A stretch of 49,284 nucleotides of DNA from Tidjanibacter sp. (GTDB lineage Bacteria > Bacteroidota > Bacteroidia > Bacteroidales > Rikenellaceae), in assembly GCA_017390585.1 (NCBI GenBank), contig JAFPBB010000010.1, positions 1-49,284 on the forward strand, in the 5' to 3' direction. A program made the position numbers and the translations under genes. The notes below the pieces were generated by a model that made no database searches, was not told the origin of the DNA, and saw nothing but the letters and a program-made list of their open reading frames with translations. Numbering within the stretch: position 1 is the stretch's first letter; each line of letters starts with the position of its first letter. Below are positions 1 through 8,811 of the stretch, in pieces.

Positions 1-1557
1 AAGGAGTTTATGGTGCGTAACACCTATATCTATCCTCCAAAGTTCTCGATGAAGATTATCGCTGACATCTTCGAGTACACTTCGAAGAATATGCCTAAGT
101 TCAACTCGATTTCGATTTCGGGTTACCATATGCAGGAGGCAGGTGCTACCGCTGACATCGAGTTGGCATACACCTTGGCTGACGGTTTGGAGTACTTGCG
201 TGCAGGTATCGACGCAGGCATGTCTGTTGATGCTTTCGCACCACGCTTGTCATTCTTCTGGGCTATCGGCATGAATCACTTCATGGAGATTGCCAAGATG
301 CGTGCAGCTCGTATGTTGTGGGCAAAGATTGTTAAGCAGTTCAACCCCAAGAACCCCAAATCGCTCGCATTGCGTACCCACTGCCAGACTTCGGGTTGGT
401 CGCTCACCGAGCAGGATCCCTTCAACAACGTTGGTCGTACGGCCATCGAGGCTATGGGCGCAGCTCTGGGCCACACCCAGTCGCTCCACACCAACGCTCT
501 CGACGAGGCTATTGCACTGCCCACCGACTTCTCGGCTCGTATTGCTCGTAACACCCAGATCTACATCCAGGAGGAGACCAACGTTTGCCGCTCGGTTGAC
601 CCCTGGGCAGGTTCCTACTATGTTGAGAGCCTCACCAACGAGATCGCACACAAGGCTTGGGCACACATCCAGGAGATTGAGAAACTCGGCGGTATGGCCA
701 AGGCTATTGAGACCGGTATTCCTAAGATGCGTATCGAGGAGGCTTCGGCTCGCAAGCAGGCTTGGATCGACTCGGGTGAGGAGATCATCGTGGGTCTGAA
801 CCGCTACCGTCTGGAGAAAGAGGCTCCCATCGACATCTTGGCTGTGGACAACACCGCCGTACGTGAGAGCCAGGTTAAACGCCTCCAGGAGCTCCGCGCT
901 GGCCGCGACGAGGCTGCCGTACAGAAAGCTTTGGCTGCCATCACCGAGGCTGTTAAGACCAAGACCGGCAACCTCCTCGAGCTCGCAGTTGAGGCCGCTA
1001 AGGTGCGCGCTTCCTTGGGCGAGATTTCGGACGCTTGCGAGGTTGTTGTAGGCCGCTACAAAGCAGTTATTCGTTCCATCTCCGGTGTATATTCGAGCGC
1101 TATGAAGAATGATGCAGATTTCGCAAAGGCAAAAGAGATGGTTGATGAGTTCGCAAAACGCGAGGGTCGTCAGCCCCGTATTATGATTGCCAAACTTGGT
1201 CAGGACGGCCACGACCGTGGTGCAAAGGTTGTTGCAACCGGTTATGCCGACCTCGGCTTCGATGTAGATATGGGTCCCTTGTTCCAGACTCCCGAGGAGG
1301 CTGCCAAGCAGGCTGTTGAGAACGACGTTCACGTTGTTGGCGTATCGTCGCTCGCAGCAGGTCACCTCACCCTCGTTCCCCAGATCATCGCCGAGCTCAA
1401 GAAGTTGGGCCGCGAGGATATCGTGGTAGTTGTGGGTGGTGTGATTCCCGCACAGGACTACGAGGAGCTCTATCAGGATGGTGCTGCAGCCATCTTTGGC
1501 CCCGGTACCCCTGTGGCTACCGCAGCTCAGAAGATTATGGAGATCCTCAGCGAGTAG
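1..1557 (+). CDS. mutB: Methylmalonyl-CoA mutase large subunit, 3' part
   Basis: Adenosylcobalamin-dependent interconversion of succinyl-CoA and (R)-methylmalonyl-CoA, used by Bacteroidales to make propionate from succinate. The gene runs in from the left edge: the first three codons (K-E-F) are already in frame and precede the family motif [10 protein letters not shown], so the ATG at 10 is internal. About 518 of some 715 residues are present. Visible are the TIM-barrel active-site block [11 protein letters not shown] with the catalytic-type His at window residue 127, and the C-terminal B12-binding domain with D-G-H-D-R-G at 402-407 (the His is the lower cobalt ligand), then V-G-V-S-S-L and V-V-V-G-G. 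The small subunit mutA is presumably just upstream, outside the window. Leucine codons in the first 300 bp favour TTG and three of the four CATG sites found in the window lie there. Confidence 0.97.
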   Translation, partial: KEFMVRNTYIYPPKFSMKIIADIFEYTSKNMPKFNSISISGYHMQEAGATADIELAYTLADGLEYLRAGIDAGMSVDAFAPRLSFFWAIGMNHFMEIAKMRAARMLWAKIVKQFNPKNPKSLALRTHCQTSGWSLTEQDPFNNVGRTAIEAMGAALGHTQSLHTNALDEAIALPTDFSARIARNTQIYIQEETNVCRSVDPWAGSYYVESLTNEIAHKAWAHIQEIEKLGGMAKAIETGIPKMRIEEASARKQAWIDSGEEIIVGLNRYRLEKEAPIDILAVDNTAVRESQVKRLQELRAGRDEAAVQKALAAITEAVKTKTGNLLELAVEAAKVRASLGEISDACEVVVGRYKAVIRSISGVYSSAMKNDADFAKAKEMVDEFAKREGRQPRIMIAKLGQDGHDRGAKVVATGYADLGFDVDMGPLFQTPEEAAKQAVENDVHVVGVSSLAAGHLTLVPQIIAELKKLGREDIVVVVGGVIPAQDYEELYQDGAAAIFGPGTPVATAAQKIMEILSE

Positions 1558-1596
1558 TCGCTACCTCTCTGTGTAACCCAGACGTTGCACTTCGAT

Positions 1597-1644
1597 AAAC
1601 CCCTGCCACGGTTACGAAAGTAAACCCGGCAGGGGTTTTCTTTT
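1597..1644 (+). terminator. Intrinsic terminator of mutB
   Basis: An 11-bp perfect stem (1597-1607 with 1628-1638, arms AAACCCCTGCC and GGCAGGGGTTT) with a 20-nt loop, followed by a T-rich run. It lies 40 bp after the mutB stop. The remainder of the 310-bp gap to ferritin (1645-1812) is AT-rich and shows nothing else I can name. Confidence 0.85.
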
Positions 1645-1812
1645 GCGCTTTGTTTTTGGCCACCTACCATACTATATATATGCGCGCGAGGAGAACGATG
1701 TAGTGTGCTATCATCGCTATTGGAATTGAGGGGTGTGTTCTTATAAGTTTTACTTATGGTTGAATCGGGTAATATCATAGTGGCAAAGAGTATCAAATGA
1801 GAAAAATTGCAT

Positions 1813-1820
1813 TATCTTTG
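1813..1820 (+). promoter_or_regulatory. -7 box of ferritin promoter
   Basis: TATCTTTG matches the Bacteroidota -7 consensus TAnnTTTG. No clear TTTG -33 box is present 19 bp upstream. The start would lie near 1827, giving a leader of about 40 nt before the ferritin ATG. Confidence 0.6.
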
Positions 1821-1867
1821 TAATGCAGAAAGCAAAATAAGAATAACTAATTAAAAAACTCAATACT

Positions 1868-2398
1868 ATGAAAAAGAACATCAGCGACCGCCTCGTAGCG
1901 GCTATCAACGACCAGATCAACGCCGAACTTTGGTCGGCATATCTCTACCTCTCGATGTCGATGGACCAGGAGGCTAAGGGTAACAAGGGCTTTGCAAACT
2001 GGTTCTACATCCAGTTCCAGGAGGAGCAGGACCACGCACGCATCTTTATGAATATGCTCAACTCGCGTGGCGCGGAGGTGAAACTCCAGCCCATTGCTGC
2101 TGTGGACACCGAGTGGGCAACCCCTCTGGCTGCTTGGGAGAAGACCCTCGAGCACGAGCAGGTGGTGACCGCACGCATCAACAACCTTATGGCTATCGCC
2201 AAAGAGGAGAGGGACTACGCCTCGGAGAGCACCCTCAATTGGTTTGTGGATGAGCAGGTTGAGGAGGAAGAGAATGCACGCGACATCATCGACATCCTCG
2301 AGAAGATTGGCGACAACAAGTATGGTCTCTATGAGTATGACAAGGAGCTTGCAGCCCGTGTCTACACCACTCCTTCGCCCTTGGCAACTGCCGAGTAG
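1868..2398 (+). CDS. ftnA: Non-haem bacterial ferritin
   Basis: Cytoplasmic 24-mer iron store with ferroxidase activity. The 176-residue length is usual for FtnA. Ferroxidase-centre residues are all in place: Glu20, Tyr27, Glu53, His56, Glu97 and Gln130, with further acidic residues at 129 and 132-134. The sequence H-E-Q-V-V-T-A-R-I-N around 96-105 is the typical helix C. It is a single-gene transcript: terminators flank it (1597-1644 and the weaker 2438-2482) and it has its own -7 box at 1813. The ATG is preceded by an AT-rich stretch with no Shine-Dalgarno sequence. Iron or oxygen-stress control is likely from family knowledge, but no operator is visible. Confidence 0.95.
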   Translation: MKKNISDRLVAAINDQINAELWSAYLYLSMSMDQEAKGNKGFANWFYIQFQEEQDHARIFMNMLNSRGAEVKLQPIAAVDTEWATPLAAWEKTLEHEQVVTARINNLMAIAKEERDYASESTLNWFVDEQVEEEENARDIIDILEKIGDNKYGLYEYDKELAARVYTTPSPLATAE

Positions 2399-2437
2399 CA
2401 ACTCTCTGAGAACCTGAATTTAGCACGATAAATTGTG

Positions 2438-2488
2438 GAGCGAGTCACTCTCCTGCCAGAGGTAGGCGAAGGACTCGCTCCCTGTTTG
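2438..2488 (+). terminator. Possible terminator after ferritin
   Basis: A 10-bp perfect inverted repeat (GGAGCGAGTC at 2438-2447, GACTCGCTCC at 2473-2482) with a 25-nt loop. The following sequence is only weakly T-rich, so it may be a poor terminator or an mRNA 3' stabiliser. Confidence 0.5.
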
Positions 2489-2556
2489 TGTGGCGGCTCC
2501 GAGGGCGGAGGACGGAAATTTTCGCGGCCAGATGTGGGCACAAACGAAATAATAAG

Positions 2557-2564
2557 TATCTTTG
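2557..2564 (+). promoter_or_regulatory. -7 box of PBP1A promoter
   Basis: TATCTTTG, identical to the ferritin -7 box and a full match to TAnnTTTG. It is 22 bp before the ATG, so the leader would be short (about 16 nt). The -33 box is not evident. Confidence 0.6.
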
Positions 2565-2586
2565 TGGATAATAAACCCCAAAAGTT

Positions 2587-5013
2587 ATGAAAAAATACAA
2601 GGAACTGACTAAGGCACAAAAGGTTACGCTGTGGTTTTGGACCATCCTGCTTGTGCCTACACTTGCAGTGCTCACCCTTCTTGTTCTCACCAATGCGGGC
2701 ACCTTCGGTAAGTTGCCCTCTTTTGAGGAACTCGAGAATCCGAAGAGTAATCTCGCTACGGAGATCTACTCGGAGGACGGTGTGCTGCTCGGTCAGTACT
2801 ATGTTCAGAATCGCTCCTATGTGGACTACGAGGAGATCTCGCCCGCGCTCGTGGCGGCTCTTATAGCCACCGAGGACGAGCGTTTCCACTCCCATTCGGG
2901 CATCGACTTCATCTCCTTGGCCCGCGTGGGAATCAAGACCATCGCCCTCGGCGATAGCGGTCAGGGTGGCGGCTCGACCATCACACAGCAGCTGGCAAAG
3001 AACCTCTTCCCGAGGGATACGACCCACTACAACTCCAAGGTGGCTCGTATGGGTAAGCTCGTGATTGCCAAATTCAAGGAGTGGATTACCGCCGTGAAAC
3101 TCGAGCACAACTACACCAAGGAGGAGATTGTGTCGATGTATTTCAACACCGTGTTCTTCGGCTCCAACTCCTATGGTATCAAGGCCGCAGCCAAGACTTT
3201 CTTTGGCAAGGAGCCCCACGAAATCAATGTGCAGGAGGCGGCAGTGTTGGTGGGTGCGGTGAATGCCCCCACTCGCTACAGCCCCGTGCGTAACCCCAAG
3301 AACTCCTTGGCAAGGCGCAATACGGTGATGTCGCGTATGGCCAAGAGCGGCTACATCACCACCGAGCAGCTCGACTCGCTCAAGGAGCTGCCCATAGAAC
3401 TCAACTTCTCGACCTCCTCACACAACGAAGGCTTGGCGACCTACTTCCGCGAGATGATAAGGATGACGATGACCTCGCCCAAGCCCACCCGCAATATGTA
3501 CTACACCAAGTATGACTATGAGAAGGAGGTGGAGCGCTGGGAGTCCAATCCGCTCTATGGATGGTGCTTGAAGAATAAGAAGGCCGACGGCACGGAGTAT
3601 AACATCTACCGCGACGGACTCAAAATCTACACCACACTCAACTCCACGATGCAACGCTACGCCGAGGAGGCTGTGCAGAAACAACTCAGCGAGCAGATTC
3701 AGCCCGCAATGGACAAGCAGTGGAAGGAGACGGGGGTGCTCTTCACCGACCTCGAGCAGGAGGAGATAGACAAAATCGTGGGTAGGGCAATCCGCTACTC
3801 GGACCGCTACCGCGATATGTCCAATGCGGGATTCTCCCAGAGCGAAATCGACAAGGCATTCCGCACAAAGGTCAAGACCAAAATCTTCACCTTCAAGGGT
3901 GAGGTGGATACGCTCATCACACCTCTCGACTCCATCCTCCACCACAAGCGCATTATGCGTGCGTCGCTGATGGCTGTCGACCCCCACAATGGTCACGTTA
4001 AGGCCTACGTCGGAGGTCCCTCGTTCCGCTACTTCAAGTATGATATGGCCAAGCAGGGCAAGCGTCAGGTGGGCTCCACCATCAAGCCCTTCATCTACAC
4101 CTTCGCCTTCGACCACCTCGGCTACAACCCCTGTACGATGGTGCCCAACCTACCCGTCACCATCGAGACCTACACGGGCGAGGCGTGGACTCCCAAGGAG
4201 GCCGGCACAAAGGTTGTCTACGACGGCGAGATGTATCCCCTCAAGTGGGGTATGGCGCGCAGCCGCAACAACTACTCGGCTTGGATTATGAAGCAGGCCA
4301 ACCAGCCCGCAGCGGTGGCCGACTTCATCCACAATATGGGCATCCTCAGCTATGTCGACCCCGTCAATGCCATCTGCCTCGGCACACCCGATGTGAGCCT
4401 CTTTGAGATGGTGGGAGCCTACTCCACATTTGCCAATCGCGGTGTCCACACGGAGCCTATCTTTGTGACCCGCATCGAGGACCGCCACGGCAACGTCTTG
4501 GCCGAGTTTTCGCCCACAAGCACAGTGGCCATCAGTGAGCATACCGCCTACACGATGGTGGATATGTTGCGCACGGTGGTGCAGCGCGGTACGGGTGTGC
4601 GTATGGGCTGGGCCTATGGTATGACCGACGTGGAGGTGGGTGGTAAGACAGGTACCTCCCAGGAGAACCGCGATGCGTGGTTTATGTGTGTGGCACCCAA
4701 CCTCGTTGGAGGCGTTTGGGTGGGCGGCGAGGACCAAAGTGTCCACCTCTCGGCCAAGGGTGAGGGCTCGGTTGTGGCGCTCCCCATCTATGGCGAGTTC
4801 CTCAAGAAGGTGATGGCCAACGGCTCGCTGGGCGTCACCCGTGAGGATACGTTCCATCGTCCTGCAGGTGCCAAGGAGTATGACTGCTGGGATGGGTCCA
4901 TCTCCATTGAGGATGTGCAGTTCGACGAGAACGGCGAGATCATTGAGGAAGATGTGGTGGAGGAGAGTCAGCCCACCGACGTCATCTTCGAGGAGGAGGA
5001 TGAGTTCTTCTAA
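2587..5013 (+). CDS. mrcA: Class A penicillin-binding protein (PBP1A type)
   Basis: Bifunctional peptidoglycan glycosyltransferase and DD-transpeptidase of the cytoplasmic membrane, polymerising and cross-linking lipid II. It has 808 residues, within the family range. A short cytoplasmic tail is followed by one transmembrane helix at about 13-35. The glycosyltransferase domain shows E-D-E-R-F with the catalytic Glu at 96, and G-G-S-T-I-T-Q-Q near 127-134. The transpeptidase domain carries all three penicillin-binding motifs: S-T-I-K with the acyl-acceptor Ser at 497 and Lys at 500, S-R-N at 559-561, and K-T-G at 687-689. The C-terminus is an acidic, probably disordered tail ending E-E-D-E-F-F. 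It is the only long reading frame between ferritin and asd. Confidence 0.96.
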   Translation: MKKYKELTKAQKVTLWFWTILLVPTLAVLTLLVLTNAGTFGKLPSFEELENPKSNLATEIYSEDGVLLGQYYVQNRSYVDYEEISPALVAALIATEDERFHSHSGIDFISLARVGIKTIALGDSGQGGGSTITQQLAKNLFPRDTTHYNSKVARMGKLVIAKFKEWITAVKLEHNYTKEEIVSMYFNTVFFGSNSYGIKAAAKTFFGKEPHEINVQEAAVLVGAVNAPTRYSPVRNPKNSLARRNTVMSRMAKSGYITTEQLDSLKELPIELNFSTSSHNEGLATYFREMIRMTMTSPKPTRNMYYTKYDYEKEVERWESNPLYGWCLKNKKADGTEYNIYRDGLKIYTTLNSTMQRYAEEAVQKQLSEQIQPAMDKQWKETGVLFTDLEQEEIDKIVGRAIRYSDRYRDMSNAGFSQSEIDKAFRTKVKTKIFTFKGEVDTLITPLDSILHHKRIMRASLMAVDPHNGHVKAYVGGPSFRYFKYDMAKQGKRQVGSTIKPFIYTFAFDHLGYNPCTMVPNLPVTIETYTGEAWTPKEAGTKVVYDGEMYPLKWGMARSRNNYSAWIMKQANQPAAVADFIHNMGILSYVDPVNAICLGTPDVSLFEMVGAYSTFANRGVHTEPIFVTRIEDRHGNVLAEFSPTSTVAISEHTAYTMVDMLRTVVQRGTGVRMGWAYGMTDVEVGGKTGTSQENRDAWFMCVAPNLVGGVWVGGEDQSVHLSAKGEGSVVALPIYGEFLKKVMANGSLGVTREDTFHRPAGAKEYDCWDGSISIEDVQFDENGEIIEEDVVEESQPTDVIFEEEDEFF

Positions 5014-5084
5014 GAAGCGAAATAACAAAGTTCAACAATGCACAATTGTCGGTTGACGACAGATAGAAAAGGATAAAAATAGGT

Positions 5085-6086
5085 ATGAACGTAGCAATAG
5101 TTGGCGCAAGCGGCGCCGTAGGTCAGGAGTTTCTCCGCATCCTTGCCGAGAGAGAGTTCCCCATAGATAATCTCTACCTCTTTGGTAGCAGCCGTTCCGC
5201 GGGTACGGAGTATGAGTTCCGCGGAGAGAAATACACCGTTAAACTTCTCCAGCACAACGACGATTTCAAGGGTATCGACGTGGCCTTTGTCTCCGCAGGT
5301 GGCTCCACCTCGAAGGAGTTTGAGAAGACCATCACCAAGCACGGCACCATTATGATCGACAACTCGAGTGCCTTCCGTATGGATGCCGACGTGCCCCTGG
5401 TGGTGCCCGAGGTCAATCCCGAGGATGCCAAGAATGCTCCTCGCAGGGTCATTGCCAACCCCAACTGCTCCACCATCCAGATGGTGGTTGCCCTCGCCGC
5501 GCTCGAGAAGATTGCACACATCACTCGCGTGCACGTTGCCACCTATCAGGCTGCCAGCGGTGCGGGTGCTATGGGCATTGCCGAGTTGGAACAGCAGTAC
5601 ACCGAGATTGCCGAGGGCAAGGAGCCCACGGTGAGCAAGTTTGCCTACCAGCTGGCAGGTAATGTCATCCCCCACATCGACGTATTTGCCGAGGAGGACT
5701 ACACCAAGGAGGAGCTGAAGATGTTCTATGAGACCCAGAAGATTATGCACTCCGACATAGCCGTGTCGGCCACCTGTGTGCGCGTGCCCGTAGCTCGTGC
5801 CCACTCGGAGGCCATCTGGGTGGAGTTTGAGCGCCCCGTGTCGGTGGAGGAGGCTCGCAAGGCTTTCTTGGAGGCGGAGGGCATTGTTGTAGAGGACGAG
5901 CCTGCCGAGAAGAGGTATCCTATGCCCCTCTTTGTGGCCGAGACCACTCCCGTATTTGTGGGCCGACTCCGCAAGGATATTGCCAACCCCAATGGTCTGA
6001 CCTTCTGGTGTGTGGCCGACCAAATCCGCAAGGGTGCGGCTCTCAATGCTGTGCAGATTGCCGAGAAACTCTTTGGTACCCGATAG
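5085..6086 (+). CDS. asd: Aspartate-semialdehyde dehydrogenase
   Basis: NADPH-dependent reduction of aspartyl phosphate to aspartate semialdehyde, the branch point to lysine/diaminopimelate, threonine and methionine. The 333-residue protein begins with the Rossmann motif V-G-A-S-G-A-V-G-Q. The catalytic Cys is 128 in N-P-N-C-S-T-I-Q, and the active-site His is 240 in R-A-H-S-E-A. Substrate-binding signatures Q-A-A-S-G-A-G and N-V-I-P-H-I-D are present. It lies 71 bp after the penicillin-binding protein, a plausible functional pairing because diaminopimelate feeds peptidoglycan, though it may have its own promoter. A clear terminator follows at 6154. Confidence 0.96.
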   Translation: MNVAIVGASGAVGQEFLRILAEREFPIDNLYLFGSSRSAGTEYEFRGEKYTVKLLQHNDDFKGIDVAFVSAGGSTSKEFEKTITKHGTIMIDNSSAFRMDADVPLVVPEVNPEDAKNAPRRVIANPNCSTIQMVVALAALEKIAHITRVHVATYQAASGAGAMGIAELEQQYTEIAEGKEPTVSKFAYQLAGNVIPHIDVFAEEDYTKEELKMFYETQKIMHSDIAVSATCVRVPVARAHSEAIWVEFERPVSVEEARKAFLEAEGIVVEDEPAEKRYPMPLFVAETTPVFVGRLRKDIANPNGLTFWCVADQIRKGAALNAVQIAEKLFGTR

Positions 6087-6153
6087 GAACTCCGAGAGGG
6101 GGGCGCACTCCGTTGATGGGGGCGGTGACCCCCGGAAATCAAATTATGAGGTG

Positions 6154-6183
6154 TGAGGTGTCTCCTTGCACCTCATTTTTTTG
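6154..6183 (+). terminator. Intrinsic terminator of asd
   Basis: A 7-bp stem (TGAGGTG at 6154-6160, CACCTCA at 6169-6175), 8-nt loop, and seven T residues directly after it. Confidence 0.85.
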
Positions 6184-6284
6184 CGCCATTAAGTGGTTGT
6201 GTGCCAAGATGTTGTTGGCGAAAGCAAAAAAAAGTTGAAAAAAATTTTCACTCTCGTGCAACGTTTTGCCCGACTTTTGCATCT

Positions 6285-6415
6285 ATAGTGCAAGGAGGTC
6301 GCCTTTCTCTCCATTCGGCGGCCAGCCTACCAACTTCAAATAATCGGGGGATGGGATGTGTGGCCCACCTCCTCATCAAAAGGGTCTGCGCTCTCTTTGC
6401 AGGCCCTTTTTCTTT
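6285..6415 (+). ncRNA. Candidate small structured RNA
   Basis: This stretch lies between the asd terminator (6154-6183) and a second plus-strand terminator (6378-6417) and contains no believable gene. It can fold as a closed multiloop: AGGAGGT (6293-6299) pairs with ACCTCCT (6367-6373), CGCC (6300-6303) with GGCG (6317-6320), and GCCA (6321-6324) with TGGC (6361-6364). The near-consensus -7 box GACTTTTG (6272-6279) would start transcription near 6286. It lacks the SRP RNA core (GGAAGGAAGCA-like), so it is not 4.5S RNA. I do not recognise a family. The structure is inferred by hand, and the region could simply be a 3' readthrough segment. Confidence 0.35.
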
Positions 6416-6417
6416 TT
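6378..6417 (+). terminator. Second intrinsic terminator between asd and greA
   Basis: A 12-bp stem with G-T pairs (6378-6389 with 6399-6410; arms end CTGC and GCAG), 9-nt loop, then a T-rich tail. asd already has a terminator 200 bp upstream, so this one would end a separate transcript. Confidence 0.75.
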
Positions 6418-6421
6418 GAGC

Positions 6422-6458
6422 GGGGGAGGGTGTGTTGAGTGGGGGAGGGTGTGTTGAG
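6422..6458. repeat. 18-bp direct repeat, two copies
   Basis: The sequence GGGGGAGGGTGTGTTGAG occurs at 6422-6439 and again at 6441-6458, one base apart. It is G-rich and non-coding, between two convergent terminators. Confidence 0.8.
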
Positions 6459-6481
6459 AGGGAGGAGGCAGATGTGTGGAT

Positions 6482-6518
6482 AAAAAAAAGTGGCTCCCAT
6501 CTCTCGATGGAAACCACT
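6482..6518 (-). terminator. Intrinsic terminator of greA
   Basis: On the minus strand a 13-bp stem with G-U pairs (6518-6506 with 6501-6489), a GAGA tetraloop and a run of eight T residues. It lies 36 bp after the greA stop. Confidence 0.88.
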
Positions 6519-6553
6519 CGATGTAGCTCTGCGGATAGGTGCAGAGTGGAGCA

Positions 6554-7030
6554 TTAGATGGAGATGTCCAGAATCTCAAACTCCATAAGACCTACGGGCA
6601 CCTGAACCTCCACCTTGTCACCCTTCTTGTGACCGAGCAGGGCGTGACCAATGGGGGTCTCCACGGAGAGTTTGCCAGCCATAAGGTCGGCCTCGTGGTC
6701 GCCAACGAGGGTGTACTCCATCTCGGAGCCGGTGTTGACGTTGCGGATGCGAACTTTGTTGAGAATCTGCACCTTGCTCTTGTCGAGGTGCGACTCGTCG
6801 ATAATGCGTGCGTTTGCGAGAGTGATCTCCATACGCATAATTTTCTCTTCGAGATTGCGCTGTGCCTCTTTGGCTGCGTCATACTCGGCGTTTTCGGAGA
6901 GGTCGCCTTTGTCGCGTGCCTCTGCGATAGCCTCGGCTGCTTTGGGTCTTTCGACGATACGCAGTTGGTCCAATTCGGCTTTCATTTTGTTGTAACCTTC
7001 TTTGGTCAAAACAATGGATTCGTGTGCCAT
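6554..7030 (-). CDS. greA: Transcription elongation factor GreA
   Basis: Binds the RNA polymerase secondary channel and stimulates cleavage of backtracked RNA. The length of 158 residues is exact for the family. The N-terminal coiled coil carries the tip motif D-K-G-D-L-S-E-N-A-E-Y, with the conserved acidic residues Asp43 and Glu46. The C-terminal FKBP-like domain ends P-V-G-L-M-E-F-E-I-L-D-I. It is transcribed alone, from a consensus promoter (7180-7210) through a leader of about 140 nt to the terminator at 6482. The long leader is unusual beside the short leaders of neighbouring genes. Confidence 0.96.
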   Translation of the reverse strand: MAHESIVLTKEGYNKMKAELDQLRIVERPKAAEAIAEARDKGDLSENAEYDAAKEAQRNLEEKIMRMEITLANARIIDESHLDKSKVQILNKVRIRNVNTGSEMEYTLVGDHEADLMAGKLSVETPIGHALLGHKKGDKVEVQVPVGLMEFEILDISI

Positions 7031-7102
7031 AGATTTACTCTGTGTTTTTTTTATGTTGTTTAATATATTTTTAACCTTTGGAGGGCCGCTTCATACAGCA
7101 CG

Positions 7103-7135
7103 AAAAAAATATGAATTCCGACCTACAGGAGGTCG
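7103..7135 (-). promoter_or_regulatory. Hairpin and U-run in the greA leader
   Basis: In the minus-strand leader, CGACCT and AGGTCG (7135-7130 with 7124-7119) form a 6-bp stem with a 5-nt loop. Nine nucleotides later comes a run of seven U (7109-7103). It looks like a weak attenuator. In E. coli the greA leader also contains a terminator that yields small RNAs; an equivalent here is inference. Confidence 0.3.
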
Positions 7136-7179
7136 AAACCCAGTAACAAATTCTGCTCATTGAGCCCTCAAATATGCCA

Positions 7180-7210
7180 CAAAGGTAACCATCTTTTTCT
7201 AATAAACAAA
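7180..7210 (-). promoter_or_regulatory. greA promoter, full -33/-7
   Basis: On the minus strand TTTG (7210-7207), a 19-bp spacer, then TACCTTTG (7187-7180). Both boxes match the Bacteroidota primary-sigma consensus. The predicted start is near 7173. Confidence 0.85.
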
Positions 7211-7218
7211 ATTTGTCT

Positions 7219-7226
7219 TAAATTTG
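7219..7226 (+). promoter_or_regulatory. -7 box of cls promoter
   Basis: TAAATTTG matches TAnnTTTG, with the imperfect -33 sequence TTTC at 7196-7199 after a 19-bp spacer. The -33 region falls between the two greA promoter boxes, so the divergent promoters overlap face to face. Confidence 0.65.
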
Positions 7227-7243
7227 TAACCTCACTACCATAA

Positions 7244-8710
7244 ATGACACCTATGTTTCTGATTAATGGCGCGTTTGGCTTCACGGACCTCTGGACGATA
7301 GTATCGTTCACCTACACCATTTTTGTGGTTCTGATGGTGATTGCCGTCATCGCCGAACGACGCGATCCGGTCAAGACTTTGGCCTGGATTATGGTCATCA
7401 CAATGTTCCCCGTGGGAGGAATGATTCTCTTCCTTGCCTTCGGCCGCAACCACCGCAAGGAGCGTACCTTTATGCAGAAAGAGCTCTTCGACAACGAAAT
7501 TGTGGGCAAGATTTGTGGCGACCAACTGTGCGAGCTGCCGGCCAGCGAGGAGTTTAATAGTGCCGACCGTAGCCTTATCACCCTCCTGCTCAACAACTCT
7601 CGCGCACCACTGATGATTCACAATAGGGTGCAATTCTACAACGACGGCAAGGAGTGCTTCTCGAGTCTCTTTGAGGATTTGAGGAGTGCCACGGAGTCTA
7701 TCCACATCGAGTTCTTTGCCATTGAGAGTGGGCCGCTCTTCGAGCAGATGTTTGAGATTCTGACCGAGAAAGTTGCACGGGGCGTGGAGGTGAGAATCAT
7801 CTACGACAGCGTTGGTAGCCGACGACTCCGCAGGCGCGATGTGGTGCGTATGAAGAGTGTTGGGATTGATGTGCGCTGCTTTATGCCGGTCTTTTTCACC
7901 CGCTTTTCGAGCCTGGCCAACTACCGCGACCACCGCAAAATCGTTGTCGTCGACGGCAAGGTGGCCTTTACGGGCGGAATGAACATTGCCGACCGCTATG
8001 TGGAGGGACTGCGAGGTGGAGTGTGGCGCGATGTCCACATTCGTGTGGAGGGTGAGTCGGTGGCTATGCTCCAGTCGGTCTTTGTGGTCGATTGGGCCTT
8101 TGTTTCGGATGGCGAGCGGCTCGAAGATAGTCGCTACTTCCCCGCCTCGGAGGTGAGTGAGGTCTGCCCTATGCAGATTCTCTCCTCGGGACCCGATTCC
8201 CCCTATGCCTCCATCAAGCACTCCTATTTTGCGGCCATCTCCAAGGCGCAGAAATATGTCTACATCTCCACCCCCTATCTGATGCCCGACAATGCGATTC
8301 TCACAGCGCTCCACGTTGCGGCGCTCAGTGGTGTGGATGTGAGGATTCTCATCCCCGTCAGGGGCGACAATGCCGTGGTGGCTTGGGCGGGCTTTGCCTA
8401 TGTCGATTCGCTCTTGGAGGTGGGTGTGAAGGTCTACCTCTACCGCGTCGGTTTCAACCACTCCAAATTCATCATCATCGACGACGAACTCTGCTCCATA
8501 GGCTCTGCCAACCTCGACTATCGCAGCTTCGAGGATGACTTCGAGGTGCAGGCTCTCATCTACGACAATGCCACCACTTGCCGCCTCCGCGACCAATTCA
8601 TCGACGACCTCCGCGATTCGGAGGAGATAACGCCCCAAAATTGGGCTCAACGTTCGCGCACTTCGAAGATTATGGAGCCCATAGCAAAGCTCCTTGCACC
8701 GCTCTTTTAG
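7244..8710 (+). CDS. cls: Cardiolipin synthase, phospholipase D family
   Basis: Condenses two phosphatidylglycerols (or related lipids) to cardiolipin at the inner membrane. The 488-residue length is typical. Two N-terminal transmembrane helices (about 14-36 and 46-66) are followed by two HKD motifs: H-R-K-I-V-V-V-D with His230, Lys232, Asp237, and H-S-K-F-I-I-I-D with His406, Lys408, Asp413. The expected G-G-M-N and G-S-A-N-L-D-Y-R-S-F follow the first and second motif respectively. It is monocistronic, from the -7 box at 7219 (leader about 12 nt) to a very strong terminator at 8730. Confidence 0.95.
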   Translation: MTPMFLINGAFGFTDLWTIVSFTYTIFVVLMVIAVIAERRDPVKTLAWIMVITMFPVGGMILFLAFGRNHRKERTFMQKELFDNEIVGKICGDQLCELPASEEFNSADRSLITLLLNNSRAPLMIHNRVQFYNDGKECFSSLFEDLRSATESIHIEFFAIESGPLFEQMFEILTEKVARGVEVRIIYDSVGSRRLRRRDVVRMKSVGIDVRCFMPVFFTRFSSLANYRDHRKIVVVDGKVAFTGGMNIADRYVEGLRGGVWRDVHIRVEGESVAMLQSVFVVDWAFVSDGERLEDSRYFPASEVSEVCPMQILSSGPDSPYASIKHSYFAAISKAQKYVYISTPYLMPDNAILTALHVAALSGVDVRILIPVRGDNAVVAWAGFAYVDSLLEVGVKVYLYRVGFNHSKFIIIDDELCSIGSANLDYRSFEDDFEVQALIYDNATTCRLRDQFIDDLRDSEEITPQNWAQRSRTSKIMEPIAKLLAPLF

Positions 8711-8729
8711 CTCGTGTCGTTCAATATGG

Positions 8730-8767
8730 CAGAGGGGTTTTCCGTGCGAAAACCCCTCTGTTTTTTT
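8730..8767 (+). terminator. Intrinsic terminator of cls
   Basis: A perfect 13-bp stem (8730-8742 with 8748-8760), 5-nt loop, and seven T residues. It is among the strongest terminators in the window. Confidence 0.95.
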
Positions 8768-8811
8768 CAACTCGAGGTGGGAGTGTGGTGTTGCCTCGCC
8801 CCCCCGAGAGG

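Noticed and set aside
6285-6415. 4.5S/SRP RNA or a known riboswitch
   Set aside because: The conserved SRP loop sequence is absent and no riboswitch core I know is present, so it is reported only as an unassigned candidate RNA.
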